A stretch of 64,000 nucleotides of DNA from Gari tellinella (GCA_922989275.2 OV277874.1:20696154-20760153); one strand, 5' to 3'; counted from the stretch's first letter, positions 31,192 through 42,100 are shown. Notes: generated by a model from the sequence alone, not told the origin. Numbers and translations are program-made.

Positions 31192-31295
31192 TAAAGAACT
31201 ATTTCAAGTGTAGGGCTTTGCTAGGTGTATGATATTTTCAAGACGTGTATACTCTTGCTAGGGTTCAATGTGTTTATAAAGAACTATTTAAAGTA

Positions 31296-31709
31296 CAGTA
31301 GAACCTCTCTATTACGACCGATAAAACGAAGCCTAATTTATTGAATAAAGACAGGTGACAGCATAAAGCATGGTGACAGTGAAACAGAGAGCTCCTGGAG
31401 GAGCTTTCTGTTTCACGGTTACCTTGCTTTCAGCAGTCACCTGCCTAAATTTCATGATACAGTAGAACCTCTCTATTACGACCACTAAATTATGCCAAAT
31501 ATTAGTCATTTAAGACAGGTGACTGCTTAAAGCAATGTGAAAGTGAAACAGGAAAAGCTCCTACAGGAGCTTTTTGTTTCACTTTCACATTGCTTTAAGC
31601 TGTCACCTGTCTTTTAAACAGACAATTAGCCTTCTTTTTAGTGGTCGTAATAGAGAGGTTCTACTGTATTTATCAAATTTTAATGGTCATTATAGGGAGG
31701 TCCCCCTGT
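31296..31709. mobile_element. C4 MITE with another C4 inside
   Basis: TA then CAGTAGAACCTCTCTATTAC; its right end GTCATTATAGGGAGGTCC and CCCTGTA appears after the nested copy at 31460-31666. Palindrome GAAACAGAGAGCTCCTGG. Confidence 0.8.
31460..31666. mobile_element. C4 MITE nested in a C4 MITE
   Basis: CAGTAGAACCTCTCTATTAC to GTAATAGAGAGGTTCTACTG between TA dinucleotides; palindrome AAAGCAATGTGAAAGTGAAA and inverse. Near-perfect termini. Confidence 0.92.
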
Positions 31710-31814
31710 ATATGACTTTGAAAAAGTTTAGAAAGTGTTGAGACTGATGTCATTTTCTTTCGGTGAAATGTTAATTCTGTGAAACTCCTAACATTTTCAC
31801 CAGTTTCTCCACTG

Positions 31815-31951
31815 TGTCTTTACAAAACCCTATGTTGTGACCACTCATTAGACTCGTTTTGAAGAGACGAGTCTAATGAGTATCATATCCTAGGATTCAG
31901 TTTTAAAAAAAAAGGAAGTGAGAGGAATATTTGCTGAATCCGGAGCTCTGC
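31815..31951. mobile_element. A MITE remnant
   Basis: ACAAAACCCTATGTTGTGAC, hairpin CTCGTTTTGAAGAGACGAG, and right end CTGAATCCGGAGCTCTG. Confidence 0.7.
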
Positions 31952-32142
31952 TGTGCTTCCATTTTCCCGAAATCTTTGGATTTTTATCCTAGCAGATTGT
32001 AGCTTTAAGCAGATTGAAAGTAAAGCAGAATGCAACTTAAGGGGCATTATGTTTACTTTCAACCAGCGTTAAGTAATCGCGCTTGAAAAATAGAAAATTT
32101 GACAAACTTTGGATTTTTCCAAATCAACCTATGGAAGCCCTG
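31951..32142 (-). mobile_element. F MITE with B-type core
   Basis: TGTGCTTCCATTTTCCCG to CAACCTATGGAAGCCCTG, enclosing AAAGTAAAGCAGAATGC and a damaged inverse arm. Confidence 0.72.
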
Positions 32143-32476
32143 TCTCTTCGATGTATTTTTGTCTGTTTTCACTATTTTTCTCTCTATCTCTCAACTATGT
32201 TGGAAAATTTATCCATCCATGTTCTTGTTTACTGTTGATTGTATAGATATATCATATGTGTTTCCATAATTAAATTTAGTACATATAACATGGCTTGTGT
32301 TCTGTTGCCGACGCCCAATTTATGCTGAGTTAATCGAGAGACAACGGATTGTCATTCTTCTATTCTGTAATATATCTGTGCATAATGAAATAATATCATC
32401 AATTTTGTCTGAAGTGAGACGGACAGTCATACTGACAGAACAAGGACAGGAAAGAACAAACAAAATGAGCAGGCAT
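32143..32476. other. Unassigned sequence
   Basis: No repeat end or reading frame that I can support. Confidence 0.3.
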
Positions 32477-32727
32477 CAGGGCTTCCATAAGTTGACATAA
32501 AAAATCCTAAGATTTGCAAATTTGAATTTTCAAGTGCGATTTTACGAATCGTACCTTTTCCCCATCGCCTGTTTCTAGTTTTGTTGACACATGGCTGCTT
32601 AAAATAGGCTTAAAGTAAATCAGAATGCGCCTTAAGGCGCAATCTGCATTACTTTCAGCCTGCTTTAAGCTGTACTAGAAAAAAAAAATCCGAAGATTTA
32701 GGAAAAATCCGGAGAAATGGCAGCCCA
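32477..32727 (+). mobile_element. F MITE with B-type core and 6-base duplication
   Basis: CAGGGCTTCCATAAGTTGAC to GGAGAAATGGCAGCCCAG, flanked on both sides by AGGCAT. Contains AAAATAGGCTTAAAGTAAAT and its B-type inverse. Confidence 0.88.
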
Positions 32728-32999
32728 GAGGCATGTGAGGAGACCCCATGATAAGTTTTTCCTGTTAAATAGGCAAGATGGGGTTAAGCAACGTTTGGTC
32801 AATCAAGAAACTTCGATTGCATTTGGCACCCAACGTGGTTTCTGTGACTGTATATGCTCCAAGTTCGACCCCAGTCGTTCTCATACCCATATAAAAATTC
32901 AGGACGAATTTCAAGTTGTCGGTGGAGTACGTCCCAGTGTGTATGTTTGTCATCACTTGTACGGCCTCGCTGTACAAGCGCGCTTTTATGGCGACGTGG

Positions 33000-33500
33000 T
33001 ATTAGTGTTTTCTTCTGACCTGTCGGAGTTATTTTTAGATTGGAACATTCTAAAACTTTCAAGGGGATGAGTTTTCTCTACATACGGTTAATGATACGGA
33101 TAGCTGTAATTTTTGTGCGCAATGTACAGTAGAGGATACCTTATTCTTTCCCGTTTAAACGCAAACGCAATGCACTAAACTGTGGAAATTTACTTTAAGA
33201 AATTTTAATTTTAATCTGAGTAGCAAACAGGTTGGAGCCTGATCAGACGCCGGGTTACCCGGCGTCTGATCTGGCTCCAACCTGTTTGCAATGGAAACAA
33301 TAGTTTTAGTATATAAATGCGTTTGTTGGGAAAGAATAAAATATCAGTAAAATTAGCGCAAGGGTCTCGTGCTGCACGAGGTTCATGTTATCTCAGGTTG
33401 GAAAGTGTACGACTATATAGATCCGATGTTACCCTGTTATCTATTTACCATTATGAACTATTCTGTTCTAAAAATAACTCCGACAGGTCAGAAAAATGGA
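33000..33500. mobile_element. P-repeat inverted pair around a C2 MITE
   Basis: TTCTGACCTGTCGGAGTTAT at about 33014 pairs with ATAACTCCGACAGGTCAGAA at about 33474. A C2 MITE (33127-33345) sits between. The right arm continues as the P repeat known from 14620-14750. Confidence 0.6.
33127..33345 (+). mobile_element. C2 MITE
   Basis: TA then CAGTAGAGGATACCTTATTC; D core about 33223-33292 around GCCGGGTTACCCGGC. Right terminus worn (TTGGGAAAGAATAAAATATC). Confidence 0.85.
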
Positions 33501-34205
33501 ACAGTAGAGTGCATGAATGCGACCGGTTTCAATCCCGGGTCGGCGGGGTGTTTCTTTATAAGAACCCCCGTTTACATAAACTTGGGGTGACAAGATGACA
33601 GTCGCAACGTAGCCTTAAATGGTAGGTGGTGTATTTTGATAACTATTATACAGTGTATAATTCTGTGATCTAACTGTGTAAGAATCATATATCTATAGCG
33701 CTGTCATCTGTGTTAAACAAAAATGTAATACATGTAATATCCTTTATCTTACCTCCTACTAAATTCTAGACATCCCATTGGTCAACCGAGGTCACGAGAA
33801 GACCCCATAATAACCGTATTGGGTTAGTAAAATCCATATTGAATATGCCACAAAGTCATATTAGGTCTTTACAAGAGTCAATTCCCTTGCTTGAAGCCAT
33901 TGTTGTTGCTGCTAAGGTTTATAGTCTCCATAAGCTTTTTCAGGTGCGCCATCCGATTGTCATCAGGGTTGAGACAATGGTCAGCATCATGTCTATTACT
34001 GACTTCTGAGGAATTAGGGACACTTTTATCATAGCAACTACATGTACATGTAACTGCATTTCAAGCACATGCGTTTTTCATGAGATGCCCCTGAAGAAAA
34101 CTGAATTTAGGAACCAACCTACAAAGGAGCAATTCTACATGTGACATTTTCTAATGATATATTCATACCAGTTTGCATGATGGGTGAGCACATTTTATTT
34201 TCTAA
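33501..34205. other. Unassigned sequence
   Basis: No recognised element. GGTTTCAATCCCGGGTCGG near 33525 looks a little like a tRNA T arm but has no partner arms. Confidence 0.3.
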
Positions 34206-34210
34206 TGATA

Positions 34211-34456
34211 CAGTGGAGAAAACGTTATTCTTTCCCAATAAACGCGTTTACGCTAAAACTATTATTTGCAGTGCAAACAGTTTGGAGCCAGATCAGACGC
34301 CGGGTAACCCGGCGTCTGATCAGGCTCCAAACTGTTTGCCACCAAGATAAACATGAAATATCAGAATTGTCCAAAAGTTGTACTTTTCTACGTTTTAGTG
34401 TTTTGCGTTTGCGTACGTTTGCGTTTAAACGGGAAAGAATAACAGATTCTCCACTG
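34211..34456 (-). mobile_element. C2 MITE
   Basis: Same architecture and nearly same sequence as 30452-30697, with TA duplication and D core at about 34274-34342. Confidence 0.93.
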
Positions 34457-34489
34457 TATATTCATACCAATTTGCATGGCGGGTGAACC

Positions 34490-34853
34490 CATATTAAAAC
34501 CTGTTTCTTCGTTTTCTTCGTTTTGAATACGGGTGACCACTTAACCCTTTCACTGTCAAATTTTTCATGAGATGTTTACCCCTTCACCGTTTCATTGTCG
34601 TCTGCTTCAATTTTGTTGTCTGCAATGTTGTTCAAAGTTAAAGAAAACAAGACAGTATAAACAGAAGAAATTTTAAAACGGCGTCTGATCAGGATCCAAA
34701 CCGTTTGCAAACACGCTTTTAAGCGTCATTGAAAGCGAAGGGTTAACGCAGGTTGAAAGATACCATCTGCTATTTACTATGATACATAACTATAAATTGG
34801 ATTGGTGGAATACATTAAATGCGTAAAAAAGAATATATGGAGTAAAGGGTTGA
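34490..34853. mobile_element. B MITE split by an L element
   Basis: AACCTGTTTCTTCG and GGGTGACCAC at the left; TATATGGAGTAAAGGGTTG at the right. The L element occupies the TTAA of its CACTTAAAGCAGG segment. Confidence 0.75.
34541..34746. mobile_element. L element in B
   Basis: TTAACCCTTTCACTGTCAA to CATTGAAAGCGAAGGGTTAA, including GTCGTCTGCTTC and a half D core GGCGTCTGATCAGGATCC. Confidence 0.85.
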
Positions 34854-35646
34854 ATAGAGAACCTTACACGAGTGCTCATTACTTATCAGTTTTGGCTCGG
34901 GCGAGCCTATTGGGATGATAAGTTCTGAATCATGTGCGAGTCTAGCTCCCCCTACAAAAAAATCTGTCATACGGGGTTTACATAGGCTTTCTAAAGGAGT
35001 TTCAGCGGCTGAGTACGCCACTATCAGATTCCTATTAATCTGATAAACCGTGTAACAGCAGCTGGCTAGAGTTAAACTCAGGATCCTGTATTACCACGCA
35101 GTTTAAATACACTGTATTTACTCCGTGGTGTGCATTCACCTGTTAGTCATAGCAGACGATGCATTATAAGACATGCATATTACAAAAATATTTAGGGTCT
35201 TTAAGCAGGTATAATAATGCATGGCAAGGGTAATGCAGAAACTACATAGTTAGCTTTCTGCATTACTTTTGTTCCACATTAAACTGAAAGCCCGAGCCTG
35301 CAGTACTCCTGACCCCGAGGTTATAAAACTTAACACGAACTCTGTGCTCAAAACTCAGATTTGATAAAAGGCTCTATTTTTAACAAAACACATTTATTTG
35401 ATTATTGTAATGTCATTAAGATACATTATTACAGTATGATTATGTATGCAAATACAAGTTATAAAATAAAATGTTTGCCGGAGTGTTATGAGCTGAGAAA
35501 AATTCTGAGTTTTAACTCGGAGTACTTTGATTAATAAACGAGTTGACTAAAATAATATGACGCGAGACTTGCCGAGCGTTTTATTTATTTTAGTCAACTC
35601 GTTTATTAAAAATGATAAGTAGTGAGCACGAATGTGAGATTCTATT
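34852..35646. mobile_element. Element T with ~35-base inverted ends
   Basis: AATAGAGAACCTTACACGAG and TGCTCATTACTTATCA pair with TGATAAGTAGTGAGCA and CGAATGTGAGATTCTATT. Inside are two smaller palindromes (35230-35268 and about 35530-35609, arms AATAAACGAGTTGACTAAAA). No protein. Confidence 0.65.
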
Positions 35647-36600
35647 AATCACATAAACAATTTAAAAAATTAGTTAGTCTACTGAAGCCGTAGTTTGTAG
35701 TCCATCCGCAATATGTCTTTTTCGTCAAGTTTTATCACAAATGAAGTCATTTGGCATCCCGTTTTATGTAGCACTTGTCGACGAACAGGTTAGACCGGAG
35801 CCCAAATATCGACATTTCACTATCATTTATTGAATGGCTTTATTACACTGCCAGGGGCAGTATTATGTGATAAAACGAATTTCAGGTAAGTGCAGAATTC
35901 CTTGTTGTTGTTGTTATCCATGGCCGCCAACTGGTGACGTCGTCGTTTGAGTGGCATTGCTATTGTTGCAGCTCTCGTTACAGAAGTCCTCGCTGCAACA
36001 AACCGTACAGTGGGCGGAAGTGACGTAATGTCGTTTGCCAATAGACGTGTAGGCAGCGCAAAGCTGAAACGAGTGTAATGACTATTCATTAACCCCCCAC
36101 ACACCCTCCACAGCGTATTGTCAATGTTTAAGGAAGATTGATGTTTAAAGCATGCTAAGAGTAAAACAGGAAGCTCTTTCATCTGCAAGTATACTGAAGT
36201 ACAGTTGTATGGCTCATTTTACAGGTCAGATCTAATTATAGCATGAAAGGGGCCATGGATTCTTGTTGGAACCAACAATTTTTCTGATTTCAACTTTGGA
36301 TAAAATGCCGAAAATTATGCAAGAATGCAACGTTACATTCTCGCATCTTTTTTGAAATTTCGGTATATTTTGTCTTTGGATCCTATAGTATTCTCATGTA
36401 AATTAGATCTATGCCGAAACCAGATGCGAGAATCTCACGATAAATAAGACGACGGAAGGGTAAAGCCCCTGCCGCAACTAAGGACGACCACAATTTCGGA
36501 CAATCTACGACAAAAATCCATAGCGACCGTTAATCCCGAACACTGTACTGTACGATAGCAAAAAGCAAACAAACGAATTTTGGTAGCAGAAACAGAAATT
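35647..36600. other. Mostly unassigned sequence
   Basis: No element boundary recognised except a C4-like half core at about 36140-36180 and, just after, a damaged D core at 36610-36660. A 121-codon minus-strand frame (35823-36188) is low-complexity and unconvincing. Confidence 0.3.
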
Positions 36601-36715
36601 GGTTAGTCCTTGAAAACAGCTCGGATCCTGCCCAGACGATGAGTTACTCGGCGTCTGATCGGTCTCGCCTCATCTACATCCATGCCATGCGTCAATCAGT
36701 CAGTTAATCTGAATA

Positions 36716-36961
36716 CTGTAAAACAGATATTTTTCGCGTCATGAATATTTCGCGTATTGCAATTTTGTATTAATTCGCGACATCATGCAATATCTCTAGC
36801 AGGTGGTAGCTTAAAGAAGGCTGAAAGTAAAGCAGAATGTGCCGTAAGGCACATTCTGCTTTACTTTCAACCTGCTTTAAGAAGTCACCTATTTTCAAAA
36901 CTAGAGACATTCGCGAATTAACGCGTAAATTATATTCTCGCGAATAAAACCGGTTTTACAG
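36716..36961. mobile_element. C6 MITE (TCGCG-rich) containing a B core
   Basis: TA then CTGTAAAACAGATATTTTTC and GCGTCATGAATATTTCGCG; right end TTCTCGCGAATAAAACCGG and TTTTACAG then TA. The centre is a B palindrome (AAAGTAAAGCAGAATGTGCC) without the B TTAA ends. Confidence 0.78.
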
Positions 36962-37116
36962 TATACATTGATACTTTTAGAACTCAGAAGAAAAAGTCCT
37001 CGGGAATGCACAATCTGTAAAACAATTAGTCCTTGAGACAAACATTGAGTCCTTGAAGTGAAAAAATCAACCCAATATCCCACAACTTATTTCTGGTTTT
37101 GAAGACAAGTGACCAC

Positions 37117-37647
37117 TTAAAGGGACTCGCAACCGGATGGTGTACTTGTCAAAATAAAATAAAATACTCAAATAAAAGCAAATGTGTGGCATTATTTGGC
37201 TTCTGACATAAACCAAATATGATCAGTCCAAAAAAGTCTCAAAAATTGTCACCGAACCTTAGTTTTTTTTAGATATTTTCCATCGTTTTTCTATAGCGTT
37301 AGCTAACGGTATAGTTGTTGTTGTTGCGTCTCTACACGGGCTCAGACATAAACCCGAGCCGGATATGTATAAATCAATCGCTACCAGTGAAGTAGGTTAA
37401 TTCGCTACCATATATATAGAGAGCCCCAGTAGCCGCGTGGTTAAGGCGTTTGCCTTTGTTTTCATGTTTGTCTCCGCATGGAGGGTCACGGGTTCGAATC
37501 CCACCAGAGCTTCTTCCTCTTTTTGTTTAAATGCATTTTTTAACAGAGTTTATTATCCAAAACTAAATCTTACCCATTTATATAAGCATTTGACATATAT
37601 TTACAAATTACTATTTTTAATGCTAAATCCGGTTGCGAGCCTCTTTA
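37117..37647 (+). mobile_element. E element with tRNA-like unit, plus orientation
   Basis: TTAA then AGGGACTCGCAACCGGATGG, ending CCGGTTGCGAGCCTCT then TTAA. Diverged from the other two copies, especially around the tRNA-like part. Confidence 0.85.
37422..37511 (+). tRNA. tRNA-like pol III unit in the plus-strand E element
   Basis: GCCGCGTGGTTAAGGCG fits a serine/leucine-type A box and GGTTCGAATCCC a B box, with TTTTT 9 bases further on. Acceptor arms do not pair well and only three T-stem pairs are good, so a functional tRNA is unlikely. Confidence 0.45.
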
Positions 37648-37812
37648 AAGCAGATCGAAAGTTAAGCAGTTCAACCTGCTTTAAACTACTATCTGCTACG
37701 ATATAGAAAGCATTTCTGGTGTTGCTTATTATATATGTGGAACTTTTCTCTTCAGTGGCTTCTAAGAATACATGAAAGGCATAAAATTGTGTAATATGGA
37801 GTCAAGGGTAAA

Positions 37813-38595
37813 TAAAGGCTATAAAAGCTATGGGTCCATGGAACTCGCAACTTTTCAAATTATGAGTCCCTAGCAAATTTAATGAGTATAGGACTCGGGG
37901 TGCACAGGTAAAATTATCACTGAGTGACTATTATATACTCTGACGGTGCGCTAAGAAAGGGAAAAACAACAAACAAGAAATATCTTTAAAAAAGATATTC
38001 AGCGGAATGGGTGGTGGAATTCATGCTGTTGATGGGTGTGCAAAATTGTATGAAATTGGGTTTTTTTCAAAGAATTGTAATATCTTGGATTGAAAAGCAA
38101 AAAATACACATTCAAGGATAACTATAACTCTGACTAAAAAACTATAAATGTACAGAAATGCAAAACAATAATATAACCCATATCCTAGCTACTGGTAGGA
38201 GATCCTCAGATTAAACTACTGTTCTATATATCAAACTTCATTCATGGGGAGTTTCTTGAAACAAACTATAACTAAATAAACTGTGCATGCCCCTATTACA
38301 GAACAACAGTTCTATAACACCTCACTCTTGTGAATAAATGATGAAACAACACAATTGTGTTTAACTCACTTGATGCCATTTATTATATTGCTATCAATGT
38401 ATGGTAAATTTGAACAAATAGTTAACAATTAAAATAAATTGGTAGTAAACCATTATTTAACAAAACACCTAGCTGCCACTGTCTATCTATAAATAGACAT
38501 CTGCTATCATATTATAGAAGCATGATGTCATCAGCTCAGTATTACACACTGCCTGTGTCTCTTAATCAGTCCATAAACAAGCCAGGCTACAGTTA
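37813..38595. other. Unassigned AT-rich sequence
   Basis: ACTCGCAACTTTTCAAATTA near 37842 might be a scrap of an E terminus; nothing else is recognised. Confidence 0.3.
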
Positions 38596-38732
38596 CAGGG
38601 CTCCAGATAAGAGATAATTAAACAGAACAAATCTAACATTTTCTCACTGAATTCAGCACCAAACCCTATGGTGTTACCACTCATTTTTATCGTCTCGAAG
38701 AGACAATTCAAATGAGTAGGACACCATAGGGT

Positions 38733-39279
38733 TTAAAGCGACTCGCAACCAGATGGTGCATTAAAAATAGTAATTTGTAAATATGTGTCAAACGCTTATA
38801 TAAATGGTAAAAGAATTAGTTTAGGATAAGAAATTCTGTTTAAAAAAATGTATTTCAATAAAAAAAAATATTGGTCTCTGGTGGGATTCGAACCCGGGGC
38901 CCGGCATTGGCGGACAGAAGCCAAAATAGGGGAAACCGCTTAGACCAATGGACCACGGAAACTATCCGTTTATCTCGGATCGATTTAACGTATTTCAATG
39001 TGTAGCGATCGAAAGTGCAAACAACTTCGTAATTCGGCTCGTGTTTATGTCTGAGCCCGTGTAGAGAAGCAACAACAACAATTATACCGTCTACTAGTCG
39101 GTATAGAAAAACGATGGAAAATATCTAAAAATCTAAGATTCGGTGACGATTCTTGAGACTTTTTTTGGACTGATCATATTTTTTTAATGTCAGAAGCCAA
39201 ATAATGCCACAAATTTGCTTTTATTTGAGTATTTTATTTTATTTTGACAAGTACGCCATCCGGTTGCGAGTCCCTTTAA
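38733..39279 (-). mobile_element. E element, near-identical to 8743-9286
   Basis: TTAA then AGCGACTCGCAACCAGATGG, ending ATCCGGTTGCGAGTCCCT then TTAA. A handful of substitutions and single-base indels separate it from the first copy, so both moved recently. Confidence 0.92.
38873..38959 (-). tRNA. tRNA-like pol III unit in the second minus-strand E element
   Basis: Same A-box-like and B-box-like sequences as at 8881-8969 with the same poor stems; T-rich terminator on the minus strand. Confidence 0.45.
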
Positions 39280-39525
39280 TGCACAAATAAAGTTTTTAAG
39301 ATTTGAAATAATTCTCTTATCTGGAGCCCTGGCTACTATCCAATCAGACAATTCAGTTTCAACAGGTGCTCTTAATTCTAAATTTCTGATCAAATATGAT
39401 TGGTTGAAATGTTTGTCTAAATAAAAATGTAGGTCTAAATAGATAATAGTCAGCTCCGCTGAAAAAGGTGCGGTCAAGAAAAGGGACTGCAAACGTTATG
39501 AGGTAGAAAAGGAGAGATAATCCAC

Positions 39526-39595
39526 CTACAAAACCAACCAGGACACAATGTTCCACTGGCGCAGCTCCCTCAAAATACAGAGGTGCTGAAGTTGA
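39526..39595 (-). CDS. Candidate exon of a membrane transporter (weak)
   Basis: On the minus strand, TCAACTTCAG precedes a frame reading APLYFEGAAPVEHCVLVGFV that continues as GGLSLLFYLITFAVPFL, a hydrophobic span. PLYFE followed by a P-E-G-GG helix recalls FLVCR/SLC49-type MFS proteins, but I cannot place it firmly. The donor is uncertain: GTGGAT here, or the frame may continue past it. It could be a chance open frame. Confidence 0.22.
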
Positions 39596-40055
39596 GACGG
39601 AAATTCCCATTAGAAAATGTAATCAGATTTTGGCATTAAAGACTTTTCCTCAGTCCATTTAGGGACCACCAGCATATTGTTCTGGAAATGTCAATGTAAC
39701 TGTTAAGCACGAGCAACACAATCTCAATTACCTGGCGAGGTCCAGATTATACTCATGCTCTAGTGATTTTCAATGGTTATTTCTAACCAAACTATCAAAT
39801 ATTATAAAGGTCCGGTCTCACATAAGACGATTCAATGGTTCAATATGCACAAGACCCATGCTTGTAAGACAGTAAATAATCTGGCAAGGCGTTATGACCA
39901 AAGGTCGCCAGGAGATGTCTTTAAAGGAGACAGCACTATTACAAACAACAATTGTAGCAGAGAATATTTGAACATGATATTTAATTGACCTGACAGGGCG
40001 GAGTTTCGATGCCGACCTTTGCATTTCAACTTTGGGGGTGGCAGCACGAATTTAC

Positions 40056-40305
40056 CGTTGTCGTCTGCCATTTCTTCCCAGGATTACATATTAGTGGACA
40101 GTTTGACAAAAGAAATGCATGTCTCATGAAGAATGACAAATAGCTTGAGTCCAGATCAGACGCCGCGTTACGCGGCGTCTGATCTGGATTCAAGCTGTTT
40201 GCAAATGTAAGCCAAGTCTTATTTTCCCCTCTTATAACAACTCCCTCCGAACAACACATGCAATATTTGTCTCCCATTGGATGTTGTTGTAGAGAGGAGG
40301 CACTG
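40056..40305 (-). mobile_element. C1 MITE, left part missing
   Basis: Begins inside TTGTCGTCTGCC and ends TGTAGAGAGGAGGCACTG. D core about 40137-40203 is perfect around GCCGCGTTACGCGGC. Confidence 0.82.
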
Positions 40306-40714
40306 TATATACCATTTTCACGTGGATATGGATGCACGCATAAATTGTGTTTCTCTATGTTGAAAGTATCGGACAATAACGATATAATACGGAACTATAC
40401 CTATCACCCCTAAAATCAAAAGTAAATTAGTTTATATTTGCCAATGGTTAGCTCCGCCCTGTCAAGTGAAACAAAGTATTAGCGTGTCTCTACGATCTTT
40501 CAAAAGTGAAGAGCCAGTCCAGACAGCTCCTACAGATGTCGGATCAGGGTCTGCACTGTTTTATTATAGAATCTGTCTGATATGATTTTGCACTCTTTCC
40601 TTGGGAAATAGTTTCCTTGCGTATACATAAGCCAAATGTTACAGAATACGGTAGCTCAGTAGCGTGTTCATTTGCCACTTTCGCAGTTTGTGCCTCGCGT
40701 GCAGCGTGCAGAGT

Positions 40715-40790
40715 ACAGTAACTGTTGAGAAAACGTATTCTTTCCCAATAAAAATAAACGCGTTTACGCTAACAACTATTATTTCCATTG
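40715..40790 (-). mobile_element. C2 fragment
   Basis: ACAGTAACTGTTGAGAAAAC and ATTCTTTCCCAATAAAAATA with AAACGCGTTTACGCTAAC; the rest of the element is gone. Confidence 0.6.
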
Positions 40791-40838
40791 TAGGAGCACT
40801 CTGATCATGGTCTACACTGTATGTCACTTTGAAATATA

Positions 40839-41175
40839 CAGCGTTCCCTCTCTATAACGACATCCAATGGGAGACAACAATTATGTGCGTTGTTCGGAGG
40901 GAGTCATTATAGGGAGGGAAATTGGCGTCAATTTGCAAACAGCTTGAAACCAGATCAGACGCCGCGTCTGATCTGGATTCAAGCTGTTTGTCACTCCTCA
41001 TTAAGTTTTTTCCGTCAAAATGTCCATTATGTAAAACAGCAGACGACAACTTTAAGCAGACGACATTGCAGCAGTAAACGCATTAGACATAAATGTCCTA
41101 TTAAGGGAACTGCGACAAGTGTCGTTGTAAGGAGGGAGTCGTTGTTAGGAGGGCCGTTGTAGAGAGGGAGCACTG
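40839..41175 (+). mobile_element. C1 MITE inside an R element
   Basis: TA then CAGCGTTCCCTCTCTATAAC, ending GTAGAGAGGGAGCACTG then TA. D core about 40936-40991 has lost its loop. The surrounding R sequence matches 31090-31190, where the site is empty. Confidence 0.9.
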
Positions 41176-41288
41176 TATTGTTAAAATCAACTCTAAATGT
41201 TTAATTATTGACTAGACTTATTTTGAAATTGGAATAGTCAATTAAAAGTTTCAGGGGTGAATGAGTTCTTACACGTTTTGTCATACAG

Positions 41289-41412
41289 GAAGACCTCCAC
41301 AAGGTATCTGTTGACCGAATCAGTGAACACACCTTCAAGAAAAAGAAAACCACTGTTAAAGGCATTACCCACGTCCATTCAACGCCCCCTATTGTTCTCA
41401 CCTGGCATGGAA
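41289..41412 (+). CDS. Candidate exon of unknown function (weak)
   Basis: CATACAG then an open frame of 41 codons starting EDLHKVSVDRISEHTFKKKK and ending near PPIVLTWHG, followed by GTAACT. It has balanced codon content and no overlap with a recognised repeat, unlike most frames here. I do not recognise the protein. No partner exon was found. Confidence 0.3.
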
Positions 41413-41582
41413 GTAACTGTAAAGCAGGATAAAGGAAGCACAACCTACTTAAAGAGGATTTAAAGTAAAGCAAAATACTAAATACTTTCAACCTGCTTTA
41501 TTTAAATTAAGCAACAATCTGCTATAAACAGAAATAATTTACCGGTATTATTCTTCAATATTGACTCTATAAAATGGAAATA

Positions 41583-41956
41583 CAGTGACACCCCTCTCAA
41601 TCGGACACGTGTGGGGACAAAATAAATGTCCGGTTTAGAGGGGTTTTAACCAATAGCTTGTTTCTAGCATGGAAGATAGCTGATCACTTACAGCAGTTGA
41701 AAGTAAAGCAGAATGCGCCTTAAGGCGCATTCTGCTTTACTTTCAACCTGCTTTAAGCTAGCAGCTGTAGAATCTATTTCTGATGATACATATTCAGAAA
41801 TATTTAATTTTCAGTGAAGGAATAGATCAAAGGCGTAAAAAGGCATTTTATAGTGTTATGTGTTTAATAAAGAAGTGTTAGAAACGGGACCAAAGTTTAG
41901 TCCGGTTTAAAGAGAATTCCGGTATTGGGGGGTTCCGGTTTAGAGGGGTTTTACTG
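41583..41956. mobile_element. C3 MITE with B inside
   Basis: TA then CAGTGACACCCCTCTCAATC, ending GGTTTAGAGGGGTTTTACTG then TA. B sequence occupies 41646-41867 with palindrome AGTAAAGCAGAATGCGCC. Confidence 0.88.
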
Positions 41957-42100
41957 TATTTAAAAACGTAAAAATTGCGTATAATTTATTTTAAGTAAAG
42001 GGTAAAACAAAATGCAATAAAAACGCAACAAAATTAAAAAAAAATAATACAATAATGAACATTGAAAACGTTGGCTTGTTATTTAATCAGAGACCATCTA

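Larger units (their letters stand above)
37069..37812. mobile_element. B MITE carrying an E element
   Basis: AACCCAATATCCCACAAC and TTCTGGTTTTGAAGACAAG at the left; AATATGGAGTCAAGGGTAAA at the right. The E element uses the same internal TTAA as the L insertion at 34541. Confidence 0.75.
38596..39331 (+). mobile_element. A MITE carrying an E element
   Basis: CAGGGCTCCAGATAAGAG to CTTATCTGGAGCCCTG with the hairpin ATCGTCTCGAAGAGAC. The E element is inserted at the TTAA of its AGGGTTTAATGC segment. Confidence 0.88.

Noticed and set aside
32717..33070. Open frames of 70-117 codons on both strands
   Set aside because: They overlap each other on opposite strands, span the P repeat and F end, and show no recognisable domain.
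35823..36188. 121-codon minus-strand frame
   Set aside because: Contains an Asn run and a MITE-derived start, with no domain or splice signals I would trust.
39359..39610. Firm assignment to an SLC49 or FLVCR gene
   Set aside because: Only one short hydrophobic segment with an unclear donor; left as a weak candidate.
40650..40680. CGGTAGCTCAGTAGCGTG as a tRNA 5' half
   Set aside because: No matching anticodon or T arm follows.
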